Assembly (NCBI GenBank): GCA_002105175.1
Contig: MCGE01000016.1
Location: 255,501-319,500, forward strand
Source: Absidia repens
Taxonomy: Eukaryota > Mucoromycota > Mucoromycetes > Mucorales > Cunninghamellaceae
DNA: 64,000 nt
Direction: 5' to 3'
Both the position numbers and the translations under genes were made by a program. Every line of letters begins with the position of its first letter. Position 1 is the first letter of the stretch. Shown here piece after piece: positions 45,852 to 56,292 of the stretch. The notes under the pieces are model-generated. The model was not told the origin of the DNA, ran no database searches, and saw only the letters and a program-made list of their open reading frames with translations.

Positions 45852-47424
45852 ATAAAAATATTTGTGTTATATCATTTTTGTCTTGTTTTGTTGTATATGA
45901 CTTTTTTATTCTGTTTGTGATGGTTTGGGTATTGGGAAATGTGTTATTGTTCTATTACTGCAATAGTCATATATGTTTTGTCATGGTTACGATAAATATG
46001 TCCATGATGTGTTTGTTGTGTGTTTAAGCATGACTATGTGGCGTTGGGGGAATGATTGCGGGTTTATGAATCACTGGACAGCTTTTATGTCCGTAAGCGA
46101 TATAGTAGCCATAAACAGATAGACTAGAACTTGGTGTAAAATTTTCTATAGCACCGACTATGCATGAAACATAACCTAGGTTTATTTATATGATTGGTCG
46201 ATTATCTTTGATAAGTGATTTAAGACTAACAACCAGCCTTTGGGCCTTTAGGGGACAAGGTGGTCATGGACGGTGAATTAGAGAGCATGTTTTGGTAGGA
46301 CATTCATAAAATCGCTATAATAAGCAACATTGTGTACTATCAGATGGGTCAGAGGATGGTCAATAAAAAGATACAATTTATTGAAGAATATTAGCGGACT
46401 CTAATACTAAAGGAAAGTGGTCCACTGTAACAAGGGACGTCGTGAAAGGATCTACTGGGGAGGGGGAAGCACGAAGGATGACTGATGAGAATGGTCAACA
46501 CTAATCAAAAAGGGCAACTGTAAAATGGGAGCTAAGGTACTGTACAAGACATGACAGTGACTAATGGATCTCTGATTGACGCACAACAACGGTCGACATC
46601 AATTAAAAAGACAAGATGGTAGTAAAAAAGATATCTATTACTCAAGACATGAGAGAGAGGCGGATGGGTCATTTTTCATTGGAGCAAATAAAAAGAGACA
46701 TTTTTTATTTATATATAGATATAAACTATGGACAAATTAATACTACATTTCACTAATGAAGTCTCCAAAACGCCAACTAATTGTGGTTCTAAATCTTGAG
46801 TCCAAATTGAAAGGGTTTCCCCATGCATGTTGTAATCGCTGAGCTGAAACCCTTTCTAAACTAGTCCTGAAGCTGATCTAAGTCCAGCATGACCTTAAAG
46901 GAGCTAAATGATAGAGAAAAAAAAAAAAAGAAAGAAAAAAAAAAAGTAGGGACACGAAGGAAAAAAAAAAAAAAAGAATAAATAAAATCCACGTGGGCGG
47001 GGCTTGAACTATTTTCTGGCACTTCTCGCTAAACTGCAGTTCTGACTACTTCCCTAATTTTTTTGATAACCGTTTTCATTTCGAGGGAAAAAACGACAAC
47101 AAATGCTACTTCCAGAGAGCCGATGTCATGCTAGATATATCATGACTAAACATAATAAGAAAAACGATACTACCTATGCAATGACGATATACTTTCATAT
47201 TCCCGTTGATATCGTTATTTTGAATCCCTACCCAAAAAAGTCATCAGGCATAATTAACAGTAGTAAATACAAAACAGTTTTTATTTCGTATGAGAATTGT
47301 AAAGTAAGAATAAGAATGTACACTATAAGTAAATGAGAAAGGGGAAAGGGGAATTTTTATATCTAAAATCCTACACTATTGTGTACTAAATGGATGAAGG
47401 AGGGGTGGGCGGAGGGTAGAGAGA
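45852..47424. other. Gene-poor region with one repeat copy
   Basis: 1.6 kb between the ABT1 and MCMBP stops (convergent). It contains repeat copy 7 (46100-47015). The remainder is AT-rich without a supported gene. Confidence 0.6.
46100..47015 (-). repeat. Dispersed non-coding repeat, copy 7
   Basis: Minus copy with the head box complement CCACGTGGGCGGGGCTTG near 46989-47006, A/G-rich complement of the pyrimidine tract, CATGCATGTTGTAATCGC and CTTTCTAAACTAGTCCTG. Its distal part shares GGGCCTTTAGGGGA and GGTCAGAGGATGGT-type blocks with copy 6. It has no plus-strand partner nearby. Confidence 0.82.
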
Positions 47425-47912
47425 TCAGGGCGTGGTCATTTCCAAATTCCGAGATTTTCGTAACTGGTCCAGTTGCACAGCATAATCGTAAGTATCTTTC
47501 GTCAACGTCTGTTCACCGAAAGATAACGCTACTAATCGACAAAGATTCATTCTAAGCATCAAATCATCTTGGCTTGGTAAAGGCATTTGCTGCTCAGAAG
47601 CTTGTTTTCTTTCCTTGACAAAATCATCTTGAATATACTATTATACCGAAAAGTAAAGATAAGTGTTAGACAAATATAAGTATGGTAAAGTAAATCCCTT
47701 CCTTCTTACCTGAGAAATGGACTCAGGAATTTCATATGAGGCGTTACGTAACACCTGTAAAAACATTCTGAAAACATCCAATTGCTGCTTTGTCGGTAAA
47801 GATCGGTTGTCCTCTTGGCTTTGATCCATGGGGTAGGCTGGCTTTACAGCAATAGTGCATTGATTCTGTAGACAAGACCGCAAAAAGATAGTAGAATGAG
47901 ATTAGCATGCGT

Positions 47913-47949
<37 letters not shown>

Positions 47950-49661
47950 CTCTCATCAATTTTCTTACCGGTAATAAAGATTTTCTTGTTGACAACGTAA
48001 TGAATCCTAAATCCACATCAAAATCAAATTGACTATAAGGGAAACCATAAGTGAGCTTTTGATGCTGGATAGCATTGATTAAAGCCTGCATGTTGCGAAC
48101 ACCTGTATCACCCAATTGACCTTCAGATAGTTCCGATTCATCGACAATAACATGAGTTCCGGGCACTAATTGCAAAACACCTGAAAGCAAATCTTCGTTG
48201 ACACTTTGTGGAGAGAATCGGGACTTGTTGAGAGTTTCCAATGTCAAAGGAATAGAGACTTGGTGAAGAACAAGGCTGGAAACCAGGTTTTTGATTGATT
48301 GCGCTGAAGAGTCAGAATTAAAGTTGCTGATATTGAGACAAAATTGACCAATTTTCAAGCCATGGCGTTCGATTGATCTATATAAAAAAAAGAGATAATT
48401 GTAAGTTGTGTATTGTCTCCTCCATGTTTCATTTACTTACACTTTGGACAATAATTGGAGAAGAACAAATTCAGATACCAATTTATCGCCGCCGAAATAG
48501 GTTGCAATATAGTCGATCAAAGGTCCACGTATATCCCGAGCTTGACTAAGTGTGTCATCCAGCTGAGTGTTTGTGAAAAATGGCACCCCCATTGTTCCTT
48601 GCACGTTTTTGCATGTAATGGCATGTAGCACCGGCGTATCCTTGAACTGAGCCAAATGAGAATCAAAAAGCTCATGTCCATCCATTGTCGCCATTTCAGC
48701 TCCTCCCAGATTCGTTGAAGTCACTCCATAACACCAATAATATCCACCAATTGGCCAACACGTAGAGAATCACTGTCACCATAAAATTTGATAATGGCAG
48801 AAACATGCTCTTCATCCACCAATGGGTACTTTTGCTGGATTGTTGACTTCGTTGATGATGATGAATCTTGAATAGTCGTTCCGTTTAAAGCTTCAGTCGC
48901 ATCTATCAGTCACATACACACAGAAAAGAAAAAAAATAGAGAACCGAGATAATTCTAGTTAGCCTGCTGAAGTGGTCTTTTTGTAGTTATTGATTTTTTG
49001 TACTCACCAGATGAGCTGTAGCTAGCATTCTTCACCCATTGTGTTTCACCAGGAGGAGAAACACAATAAACTATGCTGCGTTCACTTAGTTGTTCATTAG
49101 GGATCGCGTTTTCTTGATCGGTCTAAGCATAGAAAATCATAATAGGAAACATTAATACGGATCATAAACGAGAATACTTTAGTAATATATTTGACTTACC
49201 TCCACGTCCACAAGATCATCAGTATATCGATGACACATAGTTTTTTCAACTCCATCTTCTTGCTTCTTATTATAGACACTGACGAACATTTCTTGACCCA
49301 AACCAGTATCTTGCAACATACAGCGGAAACGGACAAGGCTGTTCTTCTGAAGTAATGACGCAGGGACTTGGTTCAACGAGGGGATCTATCAAATAAGAAT
49401 AATTCAAAGAGTCAGTTGGATAATAATACTCAAGTTTTTATACAGTACAGTTCATACCTGAAGCAGATCTTGTTGGCTTTTGAAAAGATCGATAAAGTAA
49501 GGGGAGGGATCAAATTCTGTAGACGAAGCTGATGCGTGTTCCAAGTGTTCATCTAAAATAACAAAATGATTAATGATCTAAAATACAGTCATTTATCAAT
49601 ACTTACTAAAGAGTTGATGAATGACTGAGAGAGGATCTTGAATGATTTCTTGGAGTGACAT
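47425..49661 (-). CDS. MCMBP: MCM-binding protein (one apparent frameshift)
   Basis: Exons: 49661-49607, 49552-49458, 49385-49200, 49122-49008, 48902-48441, 48377-47969, 47865-47710, 47637-47425; about 580 residues. Landmarks follow MCMBP from end to end: IPSLNQVPASLLQKNSLVRF, RCMLQD, YCVSPPGETQWV, LVDIIGV, HAITCKNV, LSGVLQLVPGTHVIVDESELSEGQL, STRKSLLP, YIQDDFVKERKQ. MCMBP helps load and unload the MCM2-7 helicase. The frame breaks in the fifth exon: VDIIGV is in one frame, and after about position 48733 the continuation (YGVTSTNLGGAEM onward) is in another, as if one base were missing in GGTGTTATGG. The flanking intron phases also need that base. All other exons are intact, so either a sequencing error or a recent inactivating change. 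Confidence 0.9.
47916..47947 (+). repeat. T32 tract (A32 in sense) in an MCMBP intron
   Basis: 32 uninterrupted T on the plus strand, so poly-A in the MCMBP transcript. It is one of the few long intron homopolymers that is not T in the sense direction. Confidence 0.9.
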
Positions 49662-49860
49662 GGTTGATTTATGTTGTTGAAAAAGAAGAGTCAAAAAAAA
49701 AAAAAAAAAAAAAAAAAAACTCCTCCGCTACCTCAATTAAACGCTAATACATTTAAGCACCGCGCAAAATAAAAAAGAAAAAAAGAAAAAAATGGGCGAA
49801 TCAAAAAAAAAAAGAAATCCCTCTTTCTCTTTCAATTTCTTTACCCACCCTTCACTCTCC

Positions 49861-51428
49861 ATGTTACCACAAGAAGTGGATGCTTCATCTGGATTATGGT
49901 CAAATAATTCAAGTAACGCCTCTTTAAACGAATATACCCTCCCCAACGCAACCTCTAGCTCCACTTCTCTCCAACAACAGGAACACTATCAAAACGGACC
50001 TTCATCACTTGGACTCAGTGATATTTCAGTGAGCGATATTCTTGAGGTCTACAAACATGATACCGAATTACTCAAGCATATACTATTGGCAAAGACTGAA
50101 GAAGACAAAGTAAGAAAATAAAACAAGATCGCCTGCTATTCATAACACTAGTTCAAAAACTCATTTGTTTCCTTCTTCTGTTTGTCATATGACAAATAAA
50201 ACTACTTTCATTTAGCGGCGCACAGCAGAAGAGGTACGGCGAGCAGAAGAAGCTCGATTGCAAACAAAATACCTGGACCTCAACTGGGAGCAACGGCAGC
50301 ATTTTAGTGATCCTTCTACTTTTACCAACGAATTTTTAAGTGGATCATTAGGTAAGTTAAAAGTGGGTTGAAATTATGAACTTTTTTTTTTCGTTTTACT
50401 CAAGCTGTTATACCACCTTCGTTTTTTATTTAGGATCATTGGCTGTATCATCTGCCGAGGCGATTCCTGACTGGCTATCAATTGATCCGGGTAATACCAT
50501 GGCCACGTTATCACCTTCACCAATAACTACTTCTCTTACGTATTTTGATCAAAACCCACCATCACCCACCACTACTTCTCCTTCTCCTTTCGTCACTACT
50601 TCTTTCGATGCTCCTTTTGCTGCTGATTTATCTAAATCCGTTGCCTCTTCCCCGGAATCTTTGACGTCTTTCGGTAAAATTCCCAGAAACAGCAACAAGG
50701 CCACAACAACAGCAACAAATTCATCATCGTCATTATCATCATCGTCAACAACAACATTAGCTTATAGTGCGGTCGATTCAAATCATCAACAGGACAACAC
50801 CTCTCACACCAATGGAAACAATTACTCACAACAGTCCGCTCTTCCTTATGAAGCGACTCTATTACATGCACCGGCATCAGCGCCTGAAAACAATACACAA
50901 CCAGCAAAAAGTGCATGCAAGCGGACACTCTCACGAACTCGATCGCAACGTCGACCTGTTGTAGCACCTGGAAAAAAGAAGAACCGACCGATCCCACTTC
51001 CACAACAACCATCGTCGACAACAACAACACCAACGTTACCTGTCAAGGATGAGAATCAGTTGGATCATGTCACTGTGATGGAAGCACTTCGAGCAAAATT
51101 ACGACGGTCATCCAATCCTCCTGCTGAAGCAGCTTCCAACTCGACGACGACCGGCGGTGGTGACGGCAACAACAAGAACAACAAACTGATTTGGCCAACC
51201 TCACTTGAAGAAATTGTGGATCCACCTCAACCAATGTCACCTCAGGGTATGCTGCTCTTGGATTTGAAAAACCCTCGACGGATATTCCCCAACAATAACA
51301 ACAACAAGCGCACCATGATGAATCCAAAGGTGGCTGTGCTTCGTCGACCCAAACCATTTACTTCGGCTCATAATCATTGTGAGAAGTCCAAGGATGCATC
51401 TACAACAACCGCTGTGTCTATCAAATGA
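49861..51428 (+). CDS. Conserved-looking protein of unknown function, coiled-coil N-terminal part
   Basis: Three exons (49861-50109, 50216-50351, 50434-51428) give 459 residues. I chose the ATG of MLPQEVDASSG; an upstream in-frame ATG (49792) would add 23 residues rich in Lys and Phe. Residues 55-115 look structured: SLGLSDISVSDILEVYKHDTELLKHILL, then a charged helix RRTAEEVRRAEEARLQTKYLDL followed by NWEQRQHF. The rest is low complexity (Thr/Ser/Pro, Asn) with a basic patch SRTRSQRRPVVAPGKKKNRPIP (near 270) and a second ordered-looking stretch VTVMEALRAKLRRSSNP and LIWPTSLEEIVDPPQPMS. No enzyme motif is visible. It starts 200 nt from MCMBP, divergently, and may share its promoter. Likely a nuclear regulator (inference from composition). 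Confidence 0.8.
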
Positions 51429-52105
51429 AGAAAATGCCCTCTCCCTCTTCCCCCAATCCCATTCGCTTTATTTATAGTATGTATTATCCGTTACCTGTAT
51501 ATATAGTCTTTTTAGTTTTTTAATTTGTATCCCCATTTTTCTTTTATTAGTAGTAGTAGTAGTATTATTATATGTCCTTTTTTATCTTTATTAGTTACCC
51601 TTTATTATTCATTCTTCTTACTTTGTATTCAATCCGAATAAAGTGTTGTTGTTTTTTATTATTTATTTATTTACTTATTATAATTGTTTGTGCCTCAATA
51701 TGATTCAAACCTTGATATCTTTTCAAGTTTCGGACCGAAAGACATTGCATTACTTGGGACACATCCTCATTATAACAGGTGTTTTTCTTTATTATTCGTG
51801 GTTGGTGACGTTGTTGCTGTTGCTGTTCCGGATATGTGTCATTTTTAATTTTGTTGATGACATACCGCAATTATTCGCTGTTGTCGAGTTTGTATATTTT
51901 TGACGTTTTTCCATCGTCTTCAAACCTTGATCACGAATTAATGACCTATGCTTGATTACAAGAAAAACAGCCAATCAAAAAGGTCAAACTTTTTTGATGG
52001 TGTGATGATGAAACTCCGTCGATCTCAAAAAAGATGGAAGATTATTTTTTCCTTCTGATCGCTTGTCTTTCTTTTTCTCTTTGCTTTCCCTTTTGCTGCC
52101 TACCA
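51429..52105. other. Intergenic region upstream of MTHFR
   Basis: 680 nt with a TAG triplet run near 51549-51570 and a polyadenylation signal for the left gene. Nothing else recognised. Confidence 0.5.
51637..51642 (+). promoter_or_regulatory. Candidate polyadenylation signal of the unknown-protein gene
   Basis: AATAAA 209 nt past the stop codon, followed by GTGTTGTTG and T-rich sequence. Confidence 0.45.
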
Positions 52106-54530
52106 ATGAAATTAGTTGACAAATTTGCAAAAGCTCAAAATGACCGTAGCCTGAGTTATTCTTTTGAATACTTTCCACCAAAGACTGAATTGGTAAACAC
52201 GAAAAAGGAAATATGTATTTTCCACTTCTTCACTGTGAAACCAAACTGGCTCACTGCTAATGCTTTTTGTTGCCTTTTTTTCTTTTCCTTATTGTAGGGC
52301 TTGGCCAATCTCCTTGATCGTGTGACGCGTATGTCGAAATGGGAACCTACTTTTATATCATGTACTTGGGGTGCCGGTGGATCTAGTCAAGAACGAACCA
52401 TGGCGGTATGCTCCACGGGTCAGGTTGTGAATGGGGTGGAAACATTACTTCACTTGACTTGTACCAATATGGAAAAAGAGAGTCTCGACGAGGCACTTTT
52501 GGTAAGGGGAGGGGGAGCATAAAAGAAAGTCGATATCTTGATAGTTTTGTGCTAATATACTACTCTCTTCCTCTTTTTTTTATCATGAAACTTTGATAGA
52601 AAGCCAAGGACGCTGGAATTCAAAACATCTTAGCATTGCGCGGGGATGCTCCTCGGGGCCATGAATATTGGACACCGATCGAAAATGGATTTACACATGC
52701 TGTGGATTTGGTTCGATATATTCGCCAACAATATGGCGATTACTTTTGTATCGGCGTCGCGGGCTACCCTGAAGGTCATATGGATGCCGAATCGAAAGAG
52801 GACGATCTACTTCATTTGAAGGAAAAAATCGATGCTGGTGCTGATTTTATTCTGACTCAACTCTTTTACAATGTGGATACATTTGTCAATTGGGTGGCTA
52901 CCTGTCGTTCTAATGGTAAATATATATCGCTGGATTTGTTTTTAATGGCCATTAACTTTTGATATTTCTTTTTATTTCAATACTATGCTACCTACTTCCT
53001 ATAGGAATAACTGTGCCCATTGTTCCTGGAATCATGCCTATTCCTACTTATCAAAACTTCCGCCGTATGATCAATTTATGTAAAACTCAAGTACCTGAAG
53101 ATATATTGCAAAGGTTGGACACTATCAAGGTAAAATCTCCCAAAAAAAGGAATGTGATAAATTTGGATTTTACCCATTGACATAAGATTTACCATTTTTG
53201 TAGGCGGACGATCAAAAAGTGAAAGACTATGGCGTCAGCTTGGCAGTACAAATGATTAAACAACTACACGAAAAACATGGTATTTGCAACTTTCACTTGT
53301 CCACTCTGAATTTGGAACGCTCAACAAAATTGATTTTACAACAATTGAATTTGATTTCTCAGGATACCATCAAGGTAACGAATAAATATATCGGAAATGA
53401 CATTCTTTATCGGATGGACTAACGCAACTGGTCTCTTTGATAGAAACAGCCTAGTTACTCCAAACTATTGGCTTCTTATTCGACTCCTCAAGATCTTGAA
53501 CATGCTGAAAACTGGGATGAATTTCAAATGGCCGTTATGGTGATTCAAGATCTCCAGGTAAGAAAACACTTCCAAAAAAAAAAAATGCTAATTGCAATAT
53601 TATCCTCTGCGCGCATCATGCTTACATATCTTTTTTTTTTTTTTTTTTTGTTGTAATGGCGCTGTTCAGCTTTCGGGGAGGTCACTTACGGTGCCAGTCA
53701 AAGTCTGCCGACTTCAGAAGCCAGTCGCAAATGGGGATACCCGAAAACGGTGGAAGACATCACTGGTATATTTGAGCGATATATTCTTGGTCAATTGGAT
53801 AGTTTACCTTGGAGTGAAGATAGATTACAAACGGAAACGGATGCTATTCGACAAGCACTGACTGAAATCAATCGACGAGGGTACTGGTCTGTTGGCTCTC
53901 AACCTTCGGTGAATGGTGTACCCAGTCAAGACCCTGTCTTCGGTTGGGGTCCAAAAGGCGGTTATGTGTATCAAAAGGTAAGGGGATTAAAAAAAAATCA
54001 ATGCCCAAGCAACCAAATTGAATTTCATTTCATCGTTTGTTTGAAATATATAGGCATTCCTCGAATTCTTTGTATCTCCAAAGCAGTTGGAACAGATTCT
54101 GAAACGTTTCGATCAAGATCCAGTGGTGACATATTATGCAATGAATAGAAATGTAAGTGAAGAAAAAAAAAAAACAAAAAAAAAACGAGGTAATCAATTT
54201 TCAAGAAGATGATGTAAACTAACTTACGCTGGATTATCTTTTTAGGGTGATCTACGAACAAATGTGCTAGACCAAGAAGCTCAAAATGCAGTGACGTGGG
54301 GTGTGTTTCCTGGCAAAGAGATAGTCCAACCTACCTTGATTGAACGCGCAAATTTCGAATCGTGGAATGAAGAAGCATTTGGACTATGGACGACATGGGA
54401 ACAACAGTATGCACCTGATAGTGATACTGCAAAGTTATTAAAACAAGTGGGCGACTCTTTCTGGTTGGTCAATGTAGTACACAATGATTATCAACAGGTG
54501 GATGGTTTATTCAATATGATGTTAGCATAG
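52106..54530 (+). CDS. Methylenetetrahydrofolate reductase (one apparent frameshift)
   Basis: Nine exons: 52106-52192, 52298-52501, 52600-52915, 53005-53129, 53204-53374, 53444-53557, 53670-53977, 54054-54152, 54246-54530; about 569 residues. It reduces methylene-THF to methyl-THF for methionine synthesis, in the cytosol. The N-terminal FAD-binding barrel shows [71 protein letters not shown] and CNFHLSTLN. The C-terminal regulatory domain shows [29 protein letters not shown] and [10 protein letters not shown]. In the sixth exon ENWDEF is followed in frame by QMAVMV, but the next frame gives the family's [11 protein letters not shown]; one C appears to be missing after TTTC near 53524. The next exon phase agrees with the shifted frame. 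Subtype (MET12 or MET13) is not resolved. Confidence 0.92.
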
Positions 54531-54566
54531 ATAGACGACGCTTCTTTCCTCTCCACCTCGTCACCT

Positions 54567-54590
54567 CCACACACACACACACACACACAC
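54567..54590 (+). repeat. (AC)n microsatellite
   Basis: About a dozen AC dinucleotides in the 3' flank of the MTHFR gene. Confidence 0.9.
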
Positions 54591-54704
54591 CATTCTCCTC
54601 ATCCCATCCCATTCCCCCATTATTCCCGCTCATCATGATAGAGTAGTTTGTTTTAGTATAATATATTATAGTTTAGTATTTATTGATATTCATACGAATG
54701 TAAA

Positions 54705-54710
54705 AATAAA
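54705..54710 (+). promoter_or_regulatory. Candidate polyadenylation signal of the MTHFR gene
   Basis: AATAAA 175 nt after the stop codon, followed by TTGTCTTGTTTG. Confidence 0.45.
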
Positions 54711-54913
54711 ATTGTCTTGTTTGTATTTGATATATGTATATGTATATGTGAATATGGTTTTTATTGATTTGATTTGATTGATAAAGTAAAGTACTACCCT
54801 ATTGAATATCATAACTAGAGAAAATGGATAAATGTGGTAAATGGTAAGGGTACTAAATAAGGGGGGATAGCCTATTACAGTAGTATTTCATTGCTGCGAG
54901 ATGATTTGATCAT

Positions 54914-55488
54914 TTATTTCTTGTGCTATAGATTTAAAATAATAGTCGTTTAAACACACGCATATTGTCACATAAATAGAATTGTTTTGATTTGTTTCAT
55001 TCCATACCTCAGCCATTTCAGCTTCATAACGTTTCTTGTCGGCATCGGCTTTGTCTTGATAAGGCTATTATTCAAAAAAAAAAAAAAAATGAGTATCATG
55101 CATAACCGTGCCATCTACTGAGTTTACCTTCTTTTCAGCATCACTTAATTCCTTCCATTTAGCGCCAAGGAGTTTACCAAGTTGTCCTATGGAAATAAAA
55201 AAGGTGTGAATATAGCTATGGTATCTCCTTCATACCTCGTTATCTGTATGGATCCAGTCAAGTTCATATCATTTAGTAGATAAAAACATTTATACCCACT
55301 ACATACAGACGCCTTTTTTTTAATTTTTATTTTATGCACTTACCAAAGGTAGCGTCAGGGTTTTCAGCCTTGATTTGTTCACGGTTGCTTTGAGAGAAGA
55401 ACATGTAAGCAGATAAACCACGCTTGGGAGTGTTGGGGTCCTTCTTTTGACGGGTCTTCTTTTCACTAGTGGCGGTTTGTTTAGGCAT
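54914..55488 (-). CDS. NHP6: NHP6-type HMG-box chromatin protein
   Basis: Four exons (55488-55344, 55186-55128, 55064-55008, 54925-54914) give 90 residues, close to yeast Nhp6 (93). A basic N-terminal arm ([20 protein letters not shown]) leads into a single HMG box: [41 protein letters not shown] and [13 protein letters not shown]. The arm and box bend DNA and help FACT and promoters. The final exon is just 12 nt (HKK and stop). The alternative, reading on past the third exon, adds an unlikely hydrophobic tail, so the micro-exon model is preferred, although its support is modest. The leader region on the plus side is A/T-homopolymer rich. Confidence 0.92.
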
Positions 55489-56292
55489 ACTACAATATAT
55501 CATAAAAAAAAAAAAAAAAAAAAAAGAGAGTCAGTTGAAATACAAATAAGATAAGGAAGGAGGGGAGTGAGAGAAAAGGGATAAGTGAAAAATGATTCAG
55601 TCTATACACAGGTATGAAATAACATAACGCGGTTCTACTCAAAGAACCTCGTTTATGCGTCCATACGCAGTCATATAGGTTTGATAGATATAATAAAAGC
55701 GTGAAGTGTTTAAAAAAAATAAAAATTGAAAAAAAGTAAAAAAAAATGTGTATAAAAGAAACACCATCTATTTTCAAACAAAAAGGATGATAAAAAGGAA
55801 AAAAGGAAGAAGAAAGGAAAAGAGAGAGAGAGTGGAAGGGTATTTGACAGCTGGTGTAATTTTTTTGAGGTTAAAAAAAATAAGCGCTCACCTTATAACT
55901 GAGTGTGGTTTTGGTGAGTGTGTGTGTAGAGTTGAGTGCGTAAGTGGAGTGTAATAAGGTGGAGAGTTTTATGTGTGAGAGAGTAGGTTAAGAGATAAAA
56001 GCTGTGAAAAATGGGGGAGCCGACTTTTTCCTCAAAATTCCACCCTTGACCTGTGTGTCTAGCGTTCTTTTTCAAATACCGATATAGGTCAGTAGATCCC
56101 CGACCAATTAAATTCAATCGCCTGTCTCCTTAAAATAGCATTTTGTGTAAGACCTATGTACAAAGCACGAGTGATCATTCTTTATTTGGATAATTTCTTT
56201 TTTTTTTAAAAAAATCACAATATAATACTACAATCAATGATAATAAACTACGCCAAAAGACTAAATACTAATGCTAATGCTAATGCCAAATA
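55489..56292. other. Intergenic region upstream of the HMG-box gene
   Basis: 800 nt, A-rich, with GA- and GT-rich stretches (near 55820-55840 and 55910-55950). It includes the HMG-gene promoter and the 3' flank of the FAS1 gene. No gene supported. Confidence 0.5.

Larger units (their letters stand above)
54531..54913. other. Convergent 3' flanks of MTHFR and the HMG-box gene
   Basis: 380 nt with the (AC)n run, a polyadenylation signal and no gene. Confidence 0.5.
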
